A stretch of DNA of 64,000 nucleotides from Syntrophomonas wolfei subsp. methylbutyratica (GCF_001570625.1 NZ_BBQT01000002.1:215136-279135); one strand, 5' to 3'. Counted from the first letter of the stretch, positions 32,681 to 46,318 are shown. The notes: generated from the letters alone by a model not told the origin. Translations and numbers: made by a program.

Positions 32681-35600
32681 ATGGCTCATCTTGAACAATT
32701 TGGACGTGTCAGTAGGCTTAGTTATTCCCGCATTAAGGAACCTGTCGAATTACCCAACCTGATTCAGATTCAAAAGAACTCCTATGATTGGTTTTTGGAA
32801 CACGGCCTGAGAGAGGCCTTGCAAGAGGTTTTTCCTATTTCTGATTTTACCGGAAACCTGGAGTTGGGCTTTTTGGATTACAGTATGGGTGAACCCAAAT
32901 ATTCCATTAACGAGTGCAAAGAGAGGGATGTCAGTTATCAGGCTCCCTTGAAACTCAAAGTAAGGCTGACGGACAAAGAAAATGGCGAAATAAAAGAATC
33001 CGAGGTCTATATGGGGGATCTGCCCCTGATGACAGAAAAAGGTACTTTTATTATTAACGGAGCGGAAAGAGTTGTAGTCAGCCAATTGGTTAAGTCGCCC
33101 GGAGTATATTTCAACGAACGGATGGATGTGGCCGGACATCCCCTTTTTGGGGCCACTATTATTCCCAATCGGGGTGCCTGGTTTGAACTGGAGATGGATA
33201 GCGCAGGCCTGGTCTACACTAGAATAGACAAAACCCGTAAAATACCGGTAAGCGTTTTACTCAGGGCTCTGGGTTACGAGAGCAATGAAGTCATACTTGA
33301 AATGTATGATGAAGACGAGACCATTGCCCGTACTCTGGAAAAGGATACCAGTACCAATAAGAAAGAAGCCTTAATTGAGTTTTACCGGAGGCTAAGGCCA
33401 GGTGAACTGGCTACCGAAGATGCCGCGGAGCAATTGCTGAAAAACTTGTTTTTTGACCCTCGACGTTATGATATGGCTGCGGTAGGTCGTTATAAGGTTA
33501 ACAAAAAACTGGGTCTTAATATTCCTCCCGAAAACAGACATCTGACCCTGGAGGATATTACGGCTACCATTGCTTATCTTTTGAAACTTATAAAAGGTGA
33601 AGGCAAGACCGATGTTATAGATCACCTGGGCAACAGGAGACTCCGCTCTATTGGAGAGCTGCTGCAAAACCAGTTTAGAACCGGGCTGGTAAGAATGGAA
33701 CGGGTGGTAAGGGAAAGGATGAGTATCCATGATGTGGAAACCCTTACCCCTCAGGTTTTAATAAATATTCGTCCGATTACAGCGGCAGTAAAAGAATTCT
33801 TTGGCAGTTCCCAGTTATCCCAATTTATGGACCAGACTAATCCTCTGGCGGAGTTAACCCACAAGCGTCGTCTCAGCGCTCTGGGGCCTGGCGGGCTAAC
33901 CCGGGAAAGAGCCGGTTTTCAGGTCCGTGACGTTCATCATTCCCACTATGGCCGGATTTGTCCCATAGAAACCCCGGAAGGACCCAATATCGGTTTAATC
34001 GGGTCCCTGGCCACCTTTGGGCAGGTTAACGATTTTGGTTTTATTGAAACCCCGTACCGGAAAGTGGACAAGAAGTTGGGTCGGGTTTTGAATGAGATTG
34101 TATATCTCTCTGCCGATGAAGAAGATGAATATTATGTAGCCCAGGCCAATGCTCCCCTGGATGAAAATGGTTACTTTATTGAAGAAAAGGTTGAAGCCCG
34201 CTACTTTGAAGAAATCCTGGAGATTCCCAAGAATAGAGTCGACTACATGGATGTTTCCCCCAAACAGGTTTTCAGTGTAGCTACAGCCTTAATACCCTTC
34301 CTGGAAAACGATGATGCCAACCGGGCATTAATGGGAGCCAATATGCAAAGGCAGGCAGTGCCCCTGGTTAAGACCGAGGCTCCGATTGTGGGTACCGGTT
34401 TGGAACACAAAGCCGCCCGGGATTCCGGAGCAGTGGTAATAGCCAAAAAGGCCGGAACGGTGAAAAAAGCCAGTGCCAGCCGGATAACTATAGAAAACGA
34501 TGATGGAACTATAGATAATTATGAGCTTTTGAAATTCATGCGCTCCAACCAGGGTACTTGCTATAACCAGAGGCCGATAGTAAAAGTAGGCGAGAGGGTG
34601 GAAGCAAATGAGGTTATAGCTGACGGCCCCAGTACCGAGCATGGTGAATTAGCTCTAGGGCGTAATGTTATGGTTGCTTTTATGCCCTGGGAGGGCTACA
34701 ACTATGAAGATGCTATTCTAATCTCCGAAAAGTTGGTCAAAGATGATGTGTTCACTTCTATTCATATTGAGGAATATGAATGTGAAGCCAGGGATACCAA
34801 ATTAGGATCGGAAGAGATTACCCGTGATATACCCAATGTATCTGAAGATATGTTAAAAAACCTGGATGACCAGGGGGTAATCAGAGTAGGGGCCGAAGTA
34901 AGGCCGGACGATATTCTGGTAGGAAAGGTCACCCCCAAGGGTGAAACCGAGCTGACACCGGAAGAAAGATTATTAAGAGCCATTTTTGGCGAAAAGGCAC
35001 GTGAAGTTCGCGATTCATCCCTGCGTGTTCCTCATGGGGAAGCAGGCAAGGTAGTAGCGGTGAAACGTTTTTCCCGGGAAAAAGGGGATGAACTTCCACC
35101 TGGCGTTAACCAGCTGGTTCGAGTCTATATCGCCCAGAAGAGGAAAATTTCCGAGGGGGATAAGATGGCTGGCCGCCACGGCAATAAAGGAGTAATATCG
35201 CGTATCCTCCCGGAGGAAGATATGCCTTTTCTGGAAGATGGAACTCCGGTGGAAATAGTACTTAATCCTCTGGGAGTGCCCTCCCGCATGAATATCGGAC
35301 AAATCCTGGAATGTCATATGGGCTGGGCCGCCAGGGCCCTGGGCCTCAATATTGCTACCCCGGTTTTTGACGGTGCCAACGAAGAAGATATCTTCACCAA
35401 GCTGCGGGAAGCAGGCCTGCTGGAAAGTGGGAAAACCATACTTTTTGATGGGAGAACCGGAGAGAAATTTGAACACGAAATAACCGTAGGTTATGTATAT
35501 ATGTTGAAACTGGCGCACCTGGTGGATGACAAGATTCATGCCCGCTCTATCGGACCCTATTCCCTGGTTACCCAACAGCCGTTAGGGGGAAAAGCTCAAT

Positions 35601-36010
35601 TTGGAGGACAGAGATTTGGGGAAATGGAGGTTTGGGCTTTGGAAGCTTATGGTGCCTCATATACTCTTCAGGAAATCCTAACCGTTAAATCAGATGATGT
35701 GGCCGGCCGGTTAAAGACCTATGAATCCATTGTCAAAGGAGAAAATATACCCGAACCGGGAGTACCTGAAGGCTTTAAAGTATTGATAAAGGAACTCCAG
35801 AGCCTGGCTCTTGATGTTAGGATTCTGGCTGGAGATGACCATGAAATACTGATTAAGGATAATGAAAATGAAGGTAATGAAAAGGAAAAAGCCCGGGAAC
35901 TGGGCCTGGATTTACCGGATAATCCCGTAGGAAGAATGTTGGAGATTACTCAACCCATAGAGAATGCAGATGACAAAGAGGACGCGGAAGTTAAATCCAG
36001 TCCTGAATAA
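32681..36010 (+). CDS. rpoB: DNA-directed RNA polymerase subunit beta
   Basis: 1109 residues, standard for Firmicutes without large insertions. The rifampicin-pocket segment ([20 protein letters not shown]) is wild-type, and [11 protein letters not shown] and the C-terminal [18 protein letters not shown] are intact. A short acidic tail follows. AAAGGGGTG lies upstream of the ATG. rpoC follows after 140 bp. Confidence 0.98.
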   Translation: MAHLEQFGRVSRLSYSRIKEPVELPNLIQIQKNSYDWFLEHGLREALQEVFPISDFTGNLELGFLDYSMGEPKYSINECKERDVSYQAPLKLKVRLTDKENGEIKESEVYMGDLPLMTEKGTFIINGAERVVVSQLVKSPGVYFNERMDVAGHPLFGATIIPNRGAWFELEMDSAGLVYTRIDKTRKIPVSVLLRALGYESNEVILEMYDEDETIARTLEKDTSTNKKEALIEFYRRLRPGELATEDAAEQLLKNLFFDPRRYDMAAVGRYKVNKKLGLNIPPENRHLTLEDITATIAYLLKLIKGEGKTDVIDHLGNRRLRSIGELLQNQFRTGLVRMERVVRERMSIHDVETLTPQVLINIRPITAAVKEFFGSSQLSQFMDQTNPLAELTHKRRLSALGPGGLTRERAGFQVRDVHHSHYGRICPIETPEGPNIGLIGSLATFGQVNDFGFIETPYRKVDKKLGRVLNEIVYLSADEEDEYYVAQANAPLDENGYFIEEKVEARYFEEILEIPKNRVDYMDVSPKQVFSVATALIPFLENDDANRALMGANMQRQAVPLVKTEAPIVGTGLEHKAARDSGAVVIAKKAGTVKKASASRITIENDDGTIDNYELLKFMRSNQGTCYNQRPIVKVGERVEANEVIADGPSTEHGELALGRNVMVAFMPWEGYNYEDAILISEKLVKDDVFTSIHIEEYECEARDTKLGSEEITRDIPNVSEDMLKNLDDQGVIRVGAEVRPDDILVGKVTPKGETELTPEERLLRAIFGEKAREVRDSSLRVPHGEAGKVVAVKRFSREKGDELPPGVNQLVRVYIAQKRKISEGDKMAGRHGNKGVISRILPEEDMPFLEDGTPVEIVLNPLGVPSRMNIGQILECHMGWAARALGLNIATPVFDGANEEDIFTKLREAGLLESGKTILFDGRTGEKFEHEITVGYVYMLKLAHLVDDKIHARSIGPYSLVTQQPLGGKAQFGGQRFGEMEVWALEAYGASYTLQEILTVKSDDVAGRLKTYESIVKGENIPEPGVPEGFKVLIKELQSLALDVRILAGDDHEILIKDNENEGNEKEKARELGLDLPDNPVGRMLEITQPIENADDKEDAEVKSSPE

Positions 36011-36150
36011 GGAAGATAATGAGGAACTGTACGGAAGAAACAAGTGACTGGATGTTTCTCCGGAGGCAGAGTTGATATTAACGGTATATGTGATTACTGT
36101 CGGTCTTGCTGGAGACGGGTATGATTATCTTCTGGAAGGGAGAGAACGAT

Positions 36151-39100
36151 TTGTCAGAAAATTTTGATCGGATCAGAATATCCCTGGCTTCCCCAGAGCA
36201 GATTAGATCCTGGAGCAGCGGAGAGGTTAAGAAACCGGAAACCATTAACTATCGGACCCTGAGACCGGAGAAGGAAGGATTATTCTGTGAGAAGATATTT
36301 GGGCCGGTAAAAGATTGGGAGTGCCATTGTGGGAAATACAAGCGCGTACGCCACAAAGGAATAGTATGTGATCGTTGTGGTGTCGAGGTAACTACCTCCA
36401 AGGTTAGAAGAGAGCGGATGGGGCATATCGAACTGGCTGCTCCGGTTTGTCATATTTGGTACCTTAAAGGAATTCCCAGTCGCATGGGTTTACTACTGGA
36501 TATGTCTCCCAAGGTTTTAGAAAAAGTAATATATTTCGTAAGTTATATTGTTCTGGATCCCGGTGATACCCCCCTGTTGAAAAAACAATTGCTAAACGAA
36601 CGGGAATACCGGGAGAACCGGGATAGATACGGAGAAGTTTTTAAGGCGGGGATAGGAGCGGAAGCGGTAAAATCTCTACTTTATGAAGTTGAACTGGATA
36701 AAATGTCCTCGGATCTAAAAGAAGAAATAGCCACTACTACCGGGCAAAGAAAGAGCCGGGCCATAAAACGATTGGAGGTAGTAGAATCTTTCCGCTTGTC
36801 GGGTAATGACCCGATGTGGATGATTCTGGATGTTTTACCGGTTATTCCTCCGGATCTTCGACCGATGGTACAATTGGATGGCGGCCGTTTTGCTACCTCG
36901 GACTTGAATGACCTCTACCGGCGAGTGATAAACCGGAACAACCGCTTGAAAAGGCTGCTTGATTTAGGGGCACCGGATATTATTGTTCGTAACGAGAAAA
37001 GAATGTTGCAGGAAGCGGTTGACGCCCTGGTTGATAATGGGCGAAGAGGAAGGCCGGTTACGGGACCAGGCAATCGCCCGCTCAAATCGTTAAGTGACAT
37101 GCTCAAGGGTAAACAGGGGCGTTTCCGCCAGAATCTACTGGGTAAACGAGTGGATTATTCAGGAAGATCAGTAATTGTAGTAGGACCCAACCTGAAGATG
37201 CACCAGTGTGGGCTGCCCAAGGAAATGGCTCTGGAGCTTTTTAAACCCTTTGTAATGAAAAAATTGGTGGACAAGGCTATTGCCTCCAATATCAAAAGCG
37301 CCAAGAAGATGGTGGAAAGAGGCCGGGAAGAGGTGTGGGATATTCTGGATGATGTCATTAAAGAGCATCCGGTACTTTTGAATCGTGCTCCCACTTTGCA
37401 TCGCCTGGGCATACAAGCTTTTGAACCAGTACTGGTGGAAGGACGCGCCTTGCAGCTGCATCCCCTGGTTTGCACCGCTTATAATGCTGACTTTGATGGA
37501 GATCAGATGGCGGTACATGTACCCCTGTCCGCTGAGGCCCAGACCGAAGCCCGCCTGTTGATGCTGGCCAGTAATAATATCTTGAACCCTAAAGACGGCA
37601 AACCGGTGGTAACTCCGACTCAGGATATGGTTATCGGTCTCTACTACCTTACATTTATTAGTGCGGAAGCTTTTAGTAAAGAGAACCCCCGCGCATTTAG
37701 CAGTACGGATGAGGCCAGGATGGCCTTTGAACTGGATCAGATAGATTTACATGAAAAAATAAAGGTAAAGATGAGTGTGCCCCAAAAGACCGGGCGGGAA
37801 CTGCTGAAAAGCCATGAGCCGCAGACCTTCCTGCAGGAAATAGTAGATACTTCGGTAGGGAGGATTATTTTTAATGATGCTATCCCGACCAGTCTGGGAT
37901 TCTACAATGAAATAATAGATAAGAAAAAGCTGGGCAATATAGTCTACGAATGTTATCGCCTGGAAGGCAATGCTCGTACCGCTGACATGCTGGATAGTCT
38001 TAAAAGTTTGGGGTATGAGTTCAGTACCCGGGCCGGTATTACCGTGGGTGTGACTGATTTTGAAACTCCCCCGGCCAAGTATGAGATTTTACAGGAAGCA
38101 GACCAGGAAGTTGAGGCTATTGAGCGTGATTACGAGGTAGGTTTAATTACCGATGAAGAAAGGCATGCCCAGGTAGTGGAGATTTGGAACCAGGCTACTG
38201 ATGATGTAACCGAAGTTTTGAAAAATTCTTTATCGGAAGACAACCCCGTATACATGATGGCCACCTCCGGTGCGCGGGGCAATTTCCAGCAGATTCGCCA
38301 ATTAGCCGGAATGCGGGGACTTATGGCGGATCCTTCCGGCAAAATTATTGACCTCCCTATTAAAGCTAATTTCCGTGAAGGCTTAACTGTTCTGGAGTAC
38401 TTTATTTCTACTCATGGTGCCAGGAAAGGTCTGGCTGATACTGCTTTGCGTACGGCTGATTCAGGTTACCTGACCCGCCGTTTGGTTGATGTATCTCAGG
38501 ATGTAATAGTTCGCGAGGATGATTGTGAATCGGTAGAAGGTATTTGGGTAGGGAGGATTATGGAAGGCTCCCAACTAATTGAACCCTTGCACCAGCGTAT
38601 CATTGGGCGGGTATCGGTCGATACCATTATCCATCCTGATACTGGAGAGATACTGGTGGAGGAAAACCAGATGATAGATGATGATATCGGTTACGAAATT
38701 GAAAGGGTCGGTATGGAAAAGGTTAAAATAAGAAGCGTCTTGACCTGTAAGACCAGGCACGGGGTTTGTAAGAAATGCTATGGACGCAATCTGGCTACCG
38801 GCTACAATGTAGAAATCGGCGAAGCCGTAGGAATACTGGCAGCACAGTCTATCGGAGAGCCTGGCACCCAGCTTACCATGCGCACTTTCCATACCGGAGG
38901 AGTAGCCGGGGACGATATAACCCGCGGTCTACCCAGGGTGGAAGAGCTTTTCGAGGTGCGCAAGCCCAAAGGGCAGGCGGTAGTTGTAGAAGTCAATGGG
39001 AAGGTCAGATTTGGAGAAAACAAAGGGCGTCGCGAGGTAGAAGTACTTGGTGAAAACGGAGAAGTACTGGGAACCTACCCGGTTCATTATGGCTCACGTT

Positions 39101-39666
39101 TGAAGGTTGAAGAAGGAACCGAGGTGGAAATAGGCGATGCTTTGACTGAAGGACCCTTGAACCCGCATGATATTTTGAAGACCAAGGGCCTGCAGGAAGT
39201 ACAGAGATACCTCTTGCAGGAGGTGCAAAAAGTTTACCGCTCCCAGGGGGTTGATATCAGTGACAAACACATAGAAATAATGATTCGTCAGATGCTTAAA
39301 AAGGTTAAGATTGAAGACCCGGGAGATACCTCGCTTTTACCGGGAGCATTTGTGGATATATCCAGTTTTGAAGATGAAAACAATCGCGAGATCAGGGCAG
39401 GGGGTTTACCAGCTACCTGTTCTCCCATGCTCCTGGGGATAACCAAGGCCTCGTTGAATACAGATTCGTTTCTTTCGGCGGCCTCTTTCCAGGAAACAAC
39501 CAAGGTTTTAACCGAAGCGGCCATAAAAGGGAAAATAGACCATCTAATCGGTTTAAAAGAGAATGTCATAATTGGCAAACTCATTCCGGCTGGAACCGGT
39601 TATTCAGCTTACCGGGAAACCAGTATCAGCGAAGTTCCGGAAAGTGAAAATATGGTATCAGACTAA
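36151..39666 (+). CDS. rpoC: DNA-directed RNA polymerase subunit beta'
   Basis: 1171 residues. N-terminal zinc site [20 protein letters not shown], catalytic [12 protein letters not shown] near residue 450, second zinc cluster [13 protein letters not shown] near 880. I chose TTG 36151: GAAGGGAG is 9 nt upstream and the product ([20 protein letters not shown]) matches the family start; an in-frame ATG at 36121 would add residues with no family match. Confidence 0.97.
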   Translation: MSENFDRIRISLASPEQIRSWSSGEVKKPETINYRTLRPEKEGLFCEKIFGPVKDWECHCGKYKRVRHKGIVCDRCGVEVTTSKVRRERMGHIELAAPVCHIWYLKGIPSRMGLLLDMSPKVLEKVIYFVSYIVLDPGDTPLLKKQLLNEREYRENRDRYGEVFKAGIGAEAVKSLLYEVELDKMSSDLKEEIATTTGQRKSRAIKRLEVVESFRLSGNDPMWMILDVLPVIPPDLRPMVQLDGGRFATSDLNDLYRRVINRNNRLKRLLDLGAPDIIVRNEKRMLQEAVDALVDNGRRGRPVTGPGNRPLKSLSDMLKGKQGRFRQNLLGKRVDYSGRSVIVVGPNLKMHQCGLPKEMALELFKPFVMKKLVDKAIASNIKSAKKMVERGREEVWDILDDVIKEHPVLLNRAPTLHRLGIQAFEPVLVEGRALQLHPLVCTAYNADFDGDQMAVHVPLSAEAQTEARLLMLASNNILNPKDGKPVVTPTQDMVIGLYYLTFISAEAFSKENPRAFSSTDEARMAFELDQIDLHEKIKVKMSVPQKTGRELLKSHEPQTFLQEIVDTSVGRIIFNDAIPTSLGFYNEIIDKKKLGNIVYECYRLEGNARTADMLDSLKSLGYEFSTRAGITVGVTDFETPPAKYEILQEADQEVEAIERDYEVGLITDEERHAQVVEIWNQATDDVTEVLKNSLSEDNPVYMMATSGARGNFQQIRQLAGMRGLMADPSGKIIDLPIKANFREGLTVLEYFISTHGARKGLADTALRTADSGYLTRRLVDVSQDVIVREDDCESVEGIWVGRIMEGSQLIEPLHQRIIGRVSVDTIIHPDTGEILVEENQMIDDDIGYEIERVGMEKVKIRSVLTCKTRHGVCKKCYGRNLATGYNVEIGEAVGILAAQSIGEPGTQLTMRTFHTGGVAGDDITRGLPRVEELFEVRKPKGQAVVVEVNGKVRFGENKGRREVEVLGENGEVLGTYPVHYGSRLKVEEGTEVEIGDALTEGPLNPHDILKTKGLQEVQRYLLQEVQKVYRSQGVDISDKHIEIMIRQMLKKVKIEDPGDTSLLPGAFVDISSFEDENNREIRAGGLPATCSPMLLGITKASLNTDSFLSAASFQETTKVLTEAAIKGKIDHLIGLKENVIIGKLIPAGTGYSAYRETSISEVPESENMVSD

Positions 39667-39684
39667 AGCGCTCCAAGAAACTAT

Positions 39685-39713
39685 TTGACGGGGCTCTTAG
39701 CAGGTGCTAAAAT
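39685..39713 (+). promoter_or_regulatory. Promoter of the str operon
   Basis: TTGACG (39685-39690), a 17-bp spacer and TAAAAT (39708-39713), starting 19 bp after the rpoC stop. Confidence 0.8.
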
Positions 39714-39781
39714 ATCTAAGTGCGTGGCAAATTTAGCCGACTTAGTCTGATCAAAGGCTTTTTTTAGGAGGAGGGTTAGCT

Positions 39782-40042
39782 TTGCCACTGGAAGAGATCA
39801 GGGATTATCCCAGGGTGATTGGAAGCAAGCAAGTTAAGAAAGCAATTAACCGGGATGAGGCCAGGAAAGTATTTATTGCTGCAGATGCCGAACCTCACAT
39901 TGTGGAAGCCATAAAAAAGCTTTGCCAGGCTAAAGAAGTGGAAGTTGAAATGGCTGAAACTATGGAAAAATTGGGCAAATACTGTGGGATTGATGTGGGC
40001 TCAGCAACGGTAGCTCTCTTGAAAGGCCCCATTGGGGGTTAG
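39782..40042 (+). CDS. L7Ae/L30e-family ribosomal-associated protein (YbxF-like)
   Basis: 86-residue K-turn-binding L7Ae-like fold: VIGSKQVKKAINRDEARKVFIAADAEPHIVEAIKKLC and GKYCGIDVGSATVALLK. In Bacillus the YbxF/RplGB homologue lies at this same spot before rpsL and binds K-turn RNA. TTG start after GGAGGAGGG. First gene of the str operon here. Confidence 0.9.
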   Translation: MPLEEIRDYPRVIGSKQVKKAINRDEARKVFIAADAEPHIVEAIKKLCQAKEVEVEMAETMEKLGKYCGIDVGSATVALLKGPIGG

Positions 40043-40068
40043 CCCAGCAATAGAAGGGAGGTGCAGAA

Positions 40069-40931
<863 letters not shown>

Positions 40932-40949
40932 GTCGAAGAGAGGAATTCG

Positions 40950-43034
40950 ATGGCTGACAGCTATGATTTAACTGCTATTAGAAATATTGGCATTATGGCT
41001 CATATCGATGCCGGAAAAACCACCACCACGGAAAGAATATTGTTTTATTCCGGACGGGTCCATAAGATGGGTGAAGTGGATAAAGGTACCGCTACTATGG
41101 ATTGGATGAGCCAGGAACAGGAAAGAGGAATAACCATAACCTCGGCAGCTACAGCTTGCAAATGGAAGGGTTATTTTGTCAATATTATCGACACGCCCGG
41201 CCATGTGGACTTTACAGTTGAGGTAGAGCGCTCATTAAGAGTGCTTGATGGGTCTATAGGTATTTTTTGTGCGGTAGCCGGCGTGCAACCACAATCAGAA
41301 ACCGTATGGAGACAGGCTGATCGTTACCAGGTTCCTCGCATCGCTTACATCAATAAAATGGACCGGGTAGGCGCTGACTTTTTTCGAGTAATCGAAATGA
41401 TAAGAAATAATCTGGGCAGTGATGCGGTGGCCATACAATTACCCATTGGGGTAGAGGAAGCATTCTCTGGTGTTATTGATTTGATTGATTTTAAAGCCTA
41501 CATCTATGAAGATGAGAGCGGCGAGCAATACCGGAAGAGGGAATTAAACCCTGATGAAAGAGCAAAAGTTCAGGAATTCAGGAATCTTCTTCTGGAAAGA
41601 TTAGCAGAATACGATGACAATATACTGGAAAAATACCTGGAGGCCCGGGAGATTTCCCCAGCGGAAATCAGAAGTTCTTTGAGAAAAAGTTGTATCGCCA
41701 ACCAAATAGTACCAGTACTTTGCGGGTCTTCATTTAAGAACAAGGGAGTGCAGATGCTGCTGGATGCGGTGGTGGACTACCTTCCTTCCCCTCTTGATAT
41801 ACCTGCAATTGAGGCGATGGATATAGCCAGTGGAGAAAACGTGAGAATAAAGCCCGAAGTTGATGCTCCTCTTTGTGCCCTGGCCTTCAAACTGGCCAGT
41901 GACCCCTATGTGGGAAAACTAACCTACTTTCGTATTTACTCCGGTCGGATAAAGGCAGGAAGCACTCTCTTCAACAGTCGTCAGGATAGAAAAGAACGTT
42001 TTGCCAGATTGTTGAAAATGCATGCCAATCACCGCGAGGAAATAGAGGAAGCTTGTGCCGGTGATATTGTAGCCGGGGTAGGCTTGAAAAATACGGCAAC
42101 CGGCGACACCCTCTGCAGCGAAAACCATCTTGTCTTGTTGGAAACGATTGACTTTCCGCAACCGGTTATCGATGTAGCCATCGAGGCCAAAACCAGAGCT
42201 GACCAGGAAAGAATTGAAGAAAGCCTGCGGCGGCTGGCGGAGGAAGACCCAACATTCCAAACCAGACAGGATAAAGAAAGCGGCCAGATGATAATATCCG
42301 GTATGGGGGAATTACACCTGGAGATTATTATTGACCGCCTGCTCAAAGAATTTAAGGTTAATGCCAATATCGGCAAGCCCCAGGTGGCCTATAAGGAAAC
42401 AGTTAAGAAAAAGACCGCTGCAGAAGTCAAATTTGACCGGCAAGCTGGTGGTCGCGGGCAATATGCTCATGTATTATTGGAAATTTTACCCCTGACTGAG
42501 GGTCAGGGAAAAAAGTTTGCAGACAAATCCAGCCCTGAAGCAATACCCCGCGAATTTATACCCGCGGTGGAAATGGGGGTGCGGGAAGCTTTACAGGCGG
42601 GCATACTGGGTGGATACCCGGTGGATGATGTGGAAGTAGTTCTAAAGGGTGGTTCCTATCATGAGGTGGATTCCAACGAACCAGCCTTTAAGATTGCCGC
42701 CAGTATGGCATTGAAGGAAGCTTTGGAAAACGCCCAATCAGTTTTCCTGGAACCAGTGATGGATCTGGAAATTATCTGTCCCGAGGAATACCTGGGGGAT
42801 GTAATTTCCGATCTAAATGCTCGCCGGGGAAGGATAATAGCTCTGGAAGAGAACCGCGATACTAAAGCGGTAAAAGGATTGGTACCGCTGGCGGAAACCT
42901 TTGGTTACGCTACCAGTTTAAGATCCCTTACTCAGGGCCGAGCCAGTTTTTCCATGAAGATAAAGGATTATGCTGAGGTACCCGAGTCCAAAAGCCGGGA
43001 GATAATAGCCCGAAGATATGGGCTGCCGGTGTAA
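40950..43034 (+). CDS. fusA: Elongation factor G
   Basis: 694-residue translocase GTPase. G motifs AHIDAGKTT (near 17), DTPGHVDF (near 82) and NKMD (near 136); domain IV begins near 485 with GGRGQYAHV. GAGAGGAATTCG precedes the ATG. The stop codon is followed directly by a family B purine array, then tuf2. Confidence 0.98.
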   Translation: MADSYDLTAIRNIGIMAHIDAGKTTTTERILFYSGRVHKMGEVDKGTATMDWMSQEQERGITITSAATACKWKGYFVNIIDTPGHVDFTVEVERSLRVLDGSIGIFCAVAGVQPQSETVWRQADRYQVPRIAYINKMDRVGADFFRVIEMIRNNLGSDAVAIQLPIGVEEAFSGVIDLIDFKAYIYEDESGEQYRKRELNPDERAKVQEFRNLLLERLAEYDDNILEKYLEAREISPAEIRSSLRKSCIANQIVPVLCGSSFKNKGVQMLLDAVVDYLPSPLDIPAIEAMDIASGENVRIKPEVDAPLCALAFKLASDPYVGKLTYFRIYSGRIKAGSTLFNSRQDRKERFARLLKMHANHREEIEEACAGDIVAGVGLKNTATGDTLCSENHLVLLETIDFPQPVIDVAIEAKTRADQERIEESLRRLAEEDPTFQTRQDKESGQMIISGMGELHLEIIIDRLLKEFKVNANIGKPQVAYKETVKKKTAAEVKFDRQAGGRGQYAHVLLEILPLTEGQGKKFADKSSPEAIPREFIPAVEMGVREALQAGILGGYPVDDVEVVLKGGSYHEVDSNEPAFKIAASMALKEALENAQSVFLEPVMDLEIICPEEYLGDVISDLNARRGRIIALEENRDTKAVKGLVPLAETFGYATSLRSLTQGRASFSMKIKDYAEVPESKSREIIARRYGLPV

Positions 43035-43092
43035 GGCGGAAGACGGATGTCGGAAGGCGGAAGTCGGATAAGGGAGGACGGAAGACGGGAGA
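43035..43092 (+). repeat. Purine-rich GGAAGACGGA array (family B, copy 3)
   Basis: Starts at the base after the fusA stop: GGCGGAAGACGGATGTCGGA and further units. Same family as 5716-5776 and 8390-8423. Confidence 0.75.
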
Positions 43093-43185
43093 TTAGCGCG
43101 GTACCCCTTGAGCCGCGAGACAAGCCGCAGGTGTTGCCCATGCGAAGACTGCGAGCGGTATATTTATACAAGCTAATGCACAATT
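43088..43185. mobile_element. MITE-like element family A, right-half copy
   Basis: GGGAGATTAGCGCGGTACCC through CATGCGAAGACTGCGAGCGG and TATATTTATACAAGC is almost identical to 9457-9550. The left half is missing. It separates fusA from tuf2. Confidence 0.7.
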
Positions 43186-43265
43186 ATAATTTTTTACATC
43201 CAAAAGTAACTAGGCGCCTGGCACTAAAAATAAAAACAAATACAAAAGGAAAGGTGAGAGAAAGG

Positions 43266-44468
43266 ATGGCAAAGGCAAAATACGAGAGGACGAAACCTCA
43301 TCTTAACATTGGGACCATAGGTCACATAGACCATGGCAAGACCACATTGACAGCAGCGATAACCCAGACCCTGTCGAAAGTAGGAGGAGCCAAGGCCACG
43401 TCCTATGAAGAGATTGACAAAGCCCCGGAAGAGCGGGAAAGAGGCATAACCATCAACACCTCGCATGTTGAATATCAAACCGAAACCCGTCACTACGCCC
43501 ATGTAGACTGCCCCGGTCATGCTGACTACATAAAGAACATGATCACCGGAGCAGCGCAGATGGACGGATCCATACTGGTAGTATCAGCCGCTGACGGCCC
43601 CATGCCGCAGACCCGGGAGCACATACTGCTATCCCGTCAGGTAGGGGTACCCTATATAGTAGTATTTATGAACAAGACCGACATGGTAGACGACCCCGAG
43701 CTACTGGAACTGGTAGAAATGGAAGTCAGAGAACTCTTAAGCTTCTATGAGTTTCCCGGAGACGACATCCCCGTACTAATGGGCTCAGCCCTGAAGGCCC
43801 TGGAATGCGGTTGTGGCAGTCGGGAATGCGAATGGTGCAAGCATATATGGGAACTGATGGATGCGGTAGACAGTTATATACCCCTGCCGGAAAGAGCAGT
43901 TGACAAGCCCTTCCTGATGCCCATAGAAGACGTATTCACCATAACCGGAAGAGGCACCGTAACCACAGGAAGAGTAGAGAGAGGTCAGGTAAAAGTAGGA
44001 GACGAAGTAGAAATAGTAGGAATGAGAGAAGCCACCAGAAAGACCGTGTGTACTGGAGTAGAAATGTTCCGCAAGCTTCTGGACTATGCCGAAGCCGGAG
44101 ACAATATCGGCACCCTGTTAAGAGGAGTAGACCGCAAAGAAGTAGAAAGAGGCATGGTACTGGCCAAGCCCGGCAGCATCAAGCCCCTGACCGCATTCAA
44201 TGCTGAAGTATACGTCCTGACCAAAGAAGAAGGCGGGAGACACACCCCGTTCTTTGGCGGTTACAGACCGCAATTCTATTTCCGGACCACCGACGTAACC
44301 GGAATAATCCAGTTGCCCGAAGGAGTAGAGATGGTAATGCCCGGGGACAATGTACAGATGGCAATAGAGCTGATAACCCCGATAGCCGTAGAAGAAGGTT
44401 TGAGATTCGCCATCCGTGAAGGCGGAAGAACTGTAGGTGCCGGTGTGGTTACCAGTTTGAACGAGTAA
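43266..44468 (+). CDS. tuf: Elongation factor Tu, copy 2
   Basis: 400 residues with the same protein sequence as tuf1, including the [11 protein letters not shown] insertion at 181-191. By eye only a couple of silent differences separate the genes (for example A/G near the eighth codon region and G/T near the end); identity starts at AAAAGGAAAGG upstream and stops at AAACAGGG after the stop codon. The true start is ATG 43266; the open frame upstream is translated repeat. Confidence 0.97.
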   Translation: MAKAKYERTKPHLNIGTIGHIDHGKTTLTAAITQTLSKVGGAKATSYEEIDKAPEERERGITINTSHVEYQTETRHYAHVDCPGHADYIKNMITGAAQMDGSILVVSAADGPMPQTREHILLSRQVGVPYIVVFMNKTDMVDDPELLELVEMEVRELLSFYEFPGDDIPVLMGSALKALECGCGSRECEWCKHIWELMDAVDSYIPLPERAVDKPFLMPIEDVFTITGRGTVTTGRVERGQVKVGDEVEIVGMREATRKTVCTGVEMFRKLLDYAEAGDNIGTLLRGVDRKEVERGMVLAKPGSIKPLTAFNAEVYVLTKEEGGRHTPFFGGYRPQFYFRTTDVTGIIQLPEGVEMVMPGDNVQMAIELITPIAVEEGLRFAIREGGRTVGAGVVTSLNE

Positions 44469-44477
44469 ACAGGGTGA

Positions 44478-44510
44478 CAAAGGGCAGGGGATAAAATGGC
44501 CCTTGCCCCC
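44478..44510 (+). terminator. Hairpin between tuf2 and rpsJ
   Basis: GGGCAGGGG can pair with CCCTTGCCC (one G-T) across ATAAAATGG. No T-run, so at most an attenuator or stabiliser between the str and S10 operons. Confidence 0.35.
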
Positions 44511-44563
44511 GAACACCTGGATGCGTGTATTATTGAAGCCAGTCTAAGGAGGTTTAACAAAGA

Positions 44564-44875
44564 GTGAATGGCCAGCAAAAAGTAAGGATTAGACTAAAGG
44601 CGTTTGACCATAAGCTTCTGGATCAGTCTTCCCAAAAGATTGTGGAGACAGCCAGGAAGAATGGTTCCGGTGTATCCGGTCCGATTCCCTTACCTACGGA
44701 AAAAAGTATCTATACTATCCTGCGTTCTCCCCATGTAAACAAGGATTCACGGGAACAGTTTGAAATGAGAACGCATAAACGCCTGATAGACATACTGGAT
44801 CCTAATCCCAAGACCATAGATGCTCTGATGCACCTGGATTTACCTTCAGGAGTAGATATAGAGATCAAGCTATAG
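44564..44875 (+). CDS. rpsJ: 30S ribosomal protein S10
   Basis: 103 residues: [24 protein letters not shown] and the PLPTEK... [21 protein letters not shown] core. GTG start, AAGGAGG 11 nt upstream. First gene of the S10 operon; also the NusE antitermination factor. Confidence 0.97.
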   Translation: MNGQQKVRIRLKAFDHKLLDQSSQKIVETARKNGSGVSGPIPLPTEKSIYTILRSPHVNKDSREQFEMRTHKRLIDILDPNPKTIDALMHLDLPSGVDIEIKL

Positions 44876-45001
44876 CTGAATCACTGCTTAAGAGACCAGT
44901 GGGAAAGCAGGCCTCGCAGGCAAGAGAATAATTCCAAAAAAAGAGAAGTGACGTTGGATATCCCACTTCCAACCTATCACCAGAAGACGGAGGTAATTAA
45001 G

Positions 45002-45640
45002 GTGACTACTAAGAAGAAAGCCATAATGGGAATAAAAATTGGCATGACACAAATATTTGATGAGAACGATAAAGCTGTACCAGTGAGCATTATTGAAGCT
45101 GGCCCCTGTACAGTTTTACAGAAGAAAAAGGTGGAGAGCGATGGTTATGAGTCCATTCAGGTAGGCTTTTACAACCTGAAAGAAAAATTGGCCAACAAGC
45201 CAGCCAGAGGACACTTCAAAAAAGCCAATGTGAAACCGCTGCGCTACATCAAGGAATTCCGTATTGATAATGTAGATGAATACGATGTAGGGCAGGAAAT
45301 AACAGCGGATATTTTTGCGGCAGGAGATCTGGTTGATGTAATTGGTACTTCAAAGGGTAAAGGCTTTGCCGGCGGTGTTAAAAGACACAACTTTGCTCGT
45401 GGATCCATGGGTCATGGTTCCAAATATCACCGGCGCCCCGGTTCCCTGGGAGCAAAGGGACCGGCCCGCGTTTTTAAGGGAAGAAAGCTCCCGGGTCGAC
45501 TTGGGGGAGAAAGAGTTACGGTTCAGGGCTTGAAGGTAGTAAAAGTCTATCCGGATAGGAATCTTATTCTTATCAAAGGTTCAATTCCAGGGCCCAAGAG
45601 AGGTTTTGTCATTATAAAGAATTCAGTTAAGGAAAAATAG
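45002..45640 (+). CDS. rplC: 50S ribosomal protein L3
   Basis: 212 residues beginning [19 protein letters not shown], with the [20 protein letters not shown] loop that reaches the peptidyl transferase centre. GTG 45002 has GGAGG 8 nt upstream; earlier in-frame starts lack a site and add unrelated residues. Confidence 0.96.
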   Translation: MTTKKKAIMGIKIGMTQIFDENDKAVPVSIIEAGPCTVLQKKKVESDGYESIQVGFYNLKEKLANKPARGHFKKANVKPLRYIKEFRIDNVDEYDVGQEITADIFAAGDLVDVIGTSKGKGFAGGVKRHNFARGSMGHGSKYHRRPGSLGAKGPARVFKGRKLPGRLGGERVTVQGLKVVKVYPDRNLILIKGSIPGPKRGFVIIKNSVKEK

Positions 45641-45694
45641 CAGAGAGCAGCTAATTAGAGCTTTCCACTATTTTAAGAGGAGGTAAGCAAAAAG

Positions 45695-46318
45695 ATGCCC
45701 AAGGTTGCGTTGTATGATATGAGCGGGGCCCAGGTCGGTGAAATAGAACTTAATGACAGCGTTTTCGGCATTAAGCCCAACCAGGCGGTTATGTTTGACT
45801 TCGTAAAAATGCAACTGGCCAATAAGCGAGTGGGTACTGCTTCAAGCAAGACCAGAGCTGAGGTCAGAGGTGGAGGCAAGAAACCCTGGCGGCAAAAAGG
45901 TACCGGTCGGGCTCGTGTGGGTAGCAGCAGAAACCCGGTGTGGACTAAAGGCGGGGTCGCTTTTGGGCCCAGGCCCAGAGACTTTTCCTATAGATTACCG
46001 CGCAAAGTCAGAAGATTGGCTATGAAATCAGCTCTATCCAGCAAGGTACTCGATAACAATATTATTGTACTGGATTCCCTCACTTTTGATGAACCCAAAA
46101 CCAGGCTTATGGTTCAGACCCTTAAGTCGTTGCCGGTGGGGAAGAAGACCCTGGTAGTTACCGCTTATGGTGATCCCAATGTAATAAAATCAGCTCGTAA
46201 CATTCCCGGGGTAAAACCCATAAGAGCAGATTTTATCAATGTTTATGATTTACTGCATTACGATACTTTGCTCATAACCCGCGAGGCAGTGGCCCGGATA
46301 GAGGAGGTATTTGCCTAA
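45695..46318 (+). CDS. rplD: 50S ribosomal protein L4
   Basis: 207 residues with the exit-tunnel loop ([20 protein letters not shown], about 60-80). AGAGGAGGTAAGC upstream. In many bacteria L4 represses the S10 operon. Its stop codon abuts the rplW ATG. Confidence 0.97.
   Translation: MPKVALYDMSGAQVGEIELNDSVFGIKPNQAVMFDFVKMQLANKRVGTASSKTRAEVRGGGKKPWRQKGTGRARVGSSRNPVWTKGGVAFGPRPRDFSYRLPRKVRRLAMKSALSSKVLDNNIIVLDSLTFDEPKTRLMVQTLKSLPVGKKTLVVTAYGDPNVIKSARNIPGVKPIRADFINVYDLLHYDTLLITREAVARIEEVFA

Noticed and set aside
43047..43265. N-terminal extension of EF-Tu copy 2.
   Set aside because: The open frame upstream of ATG 43266 is translated from family A and B repeats; copy 1 lacks it and the ribosome-binding site precedes 43266.
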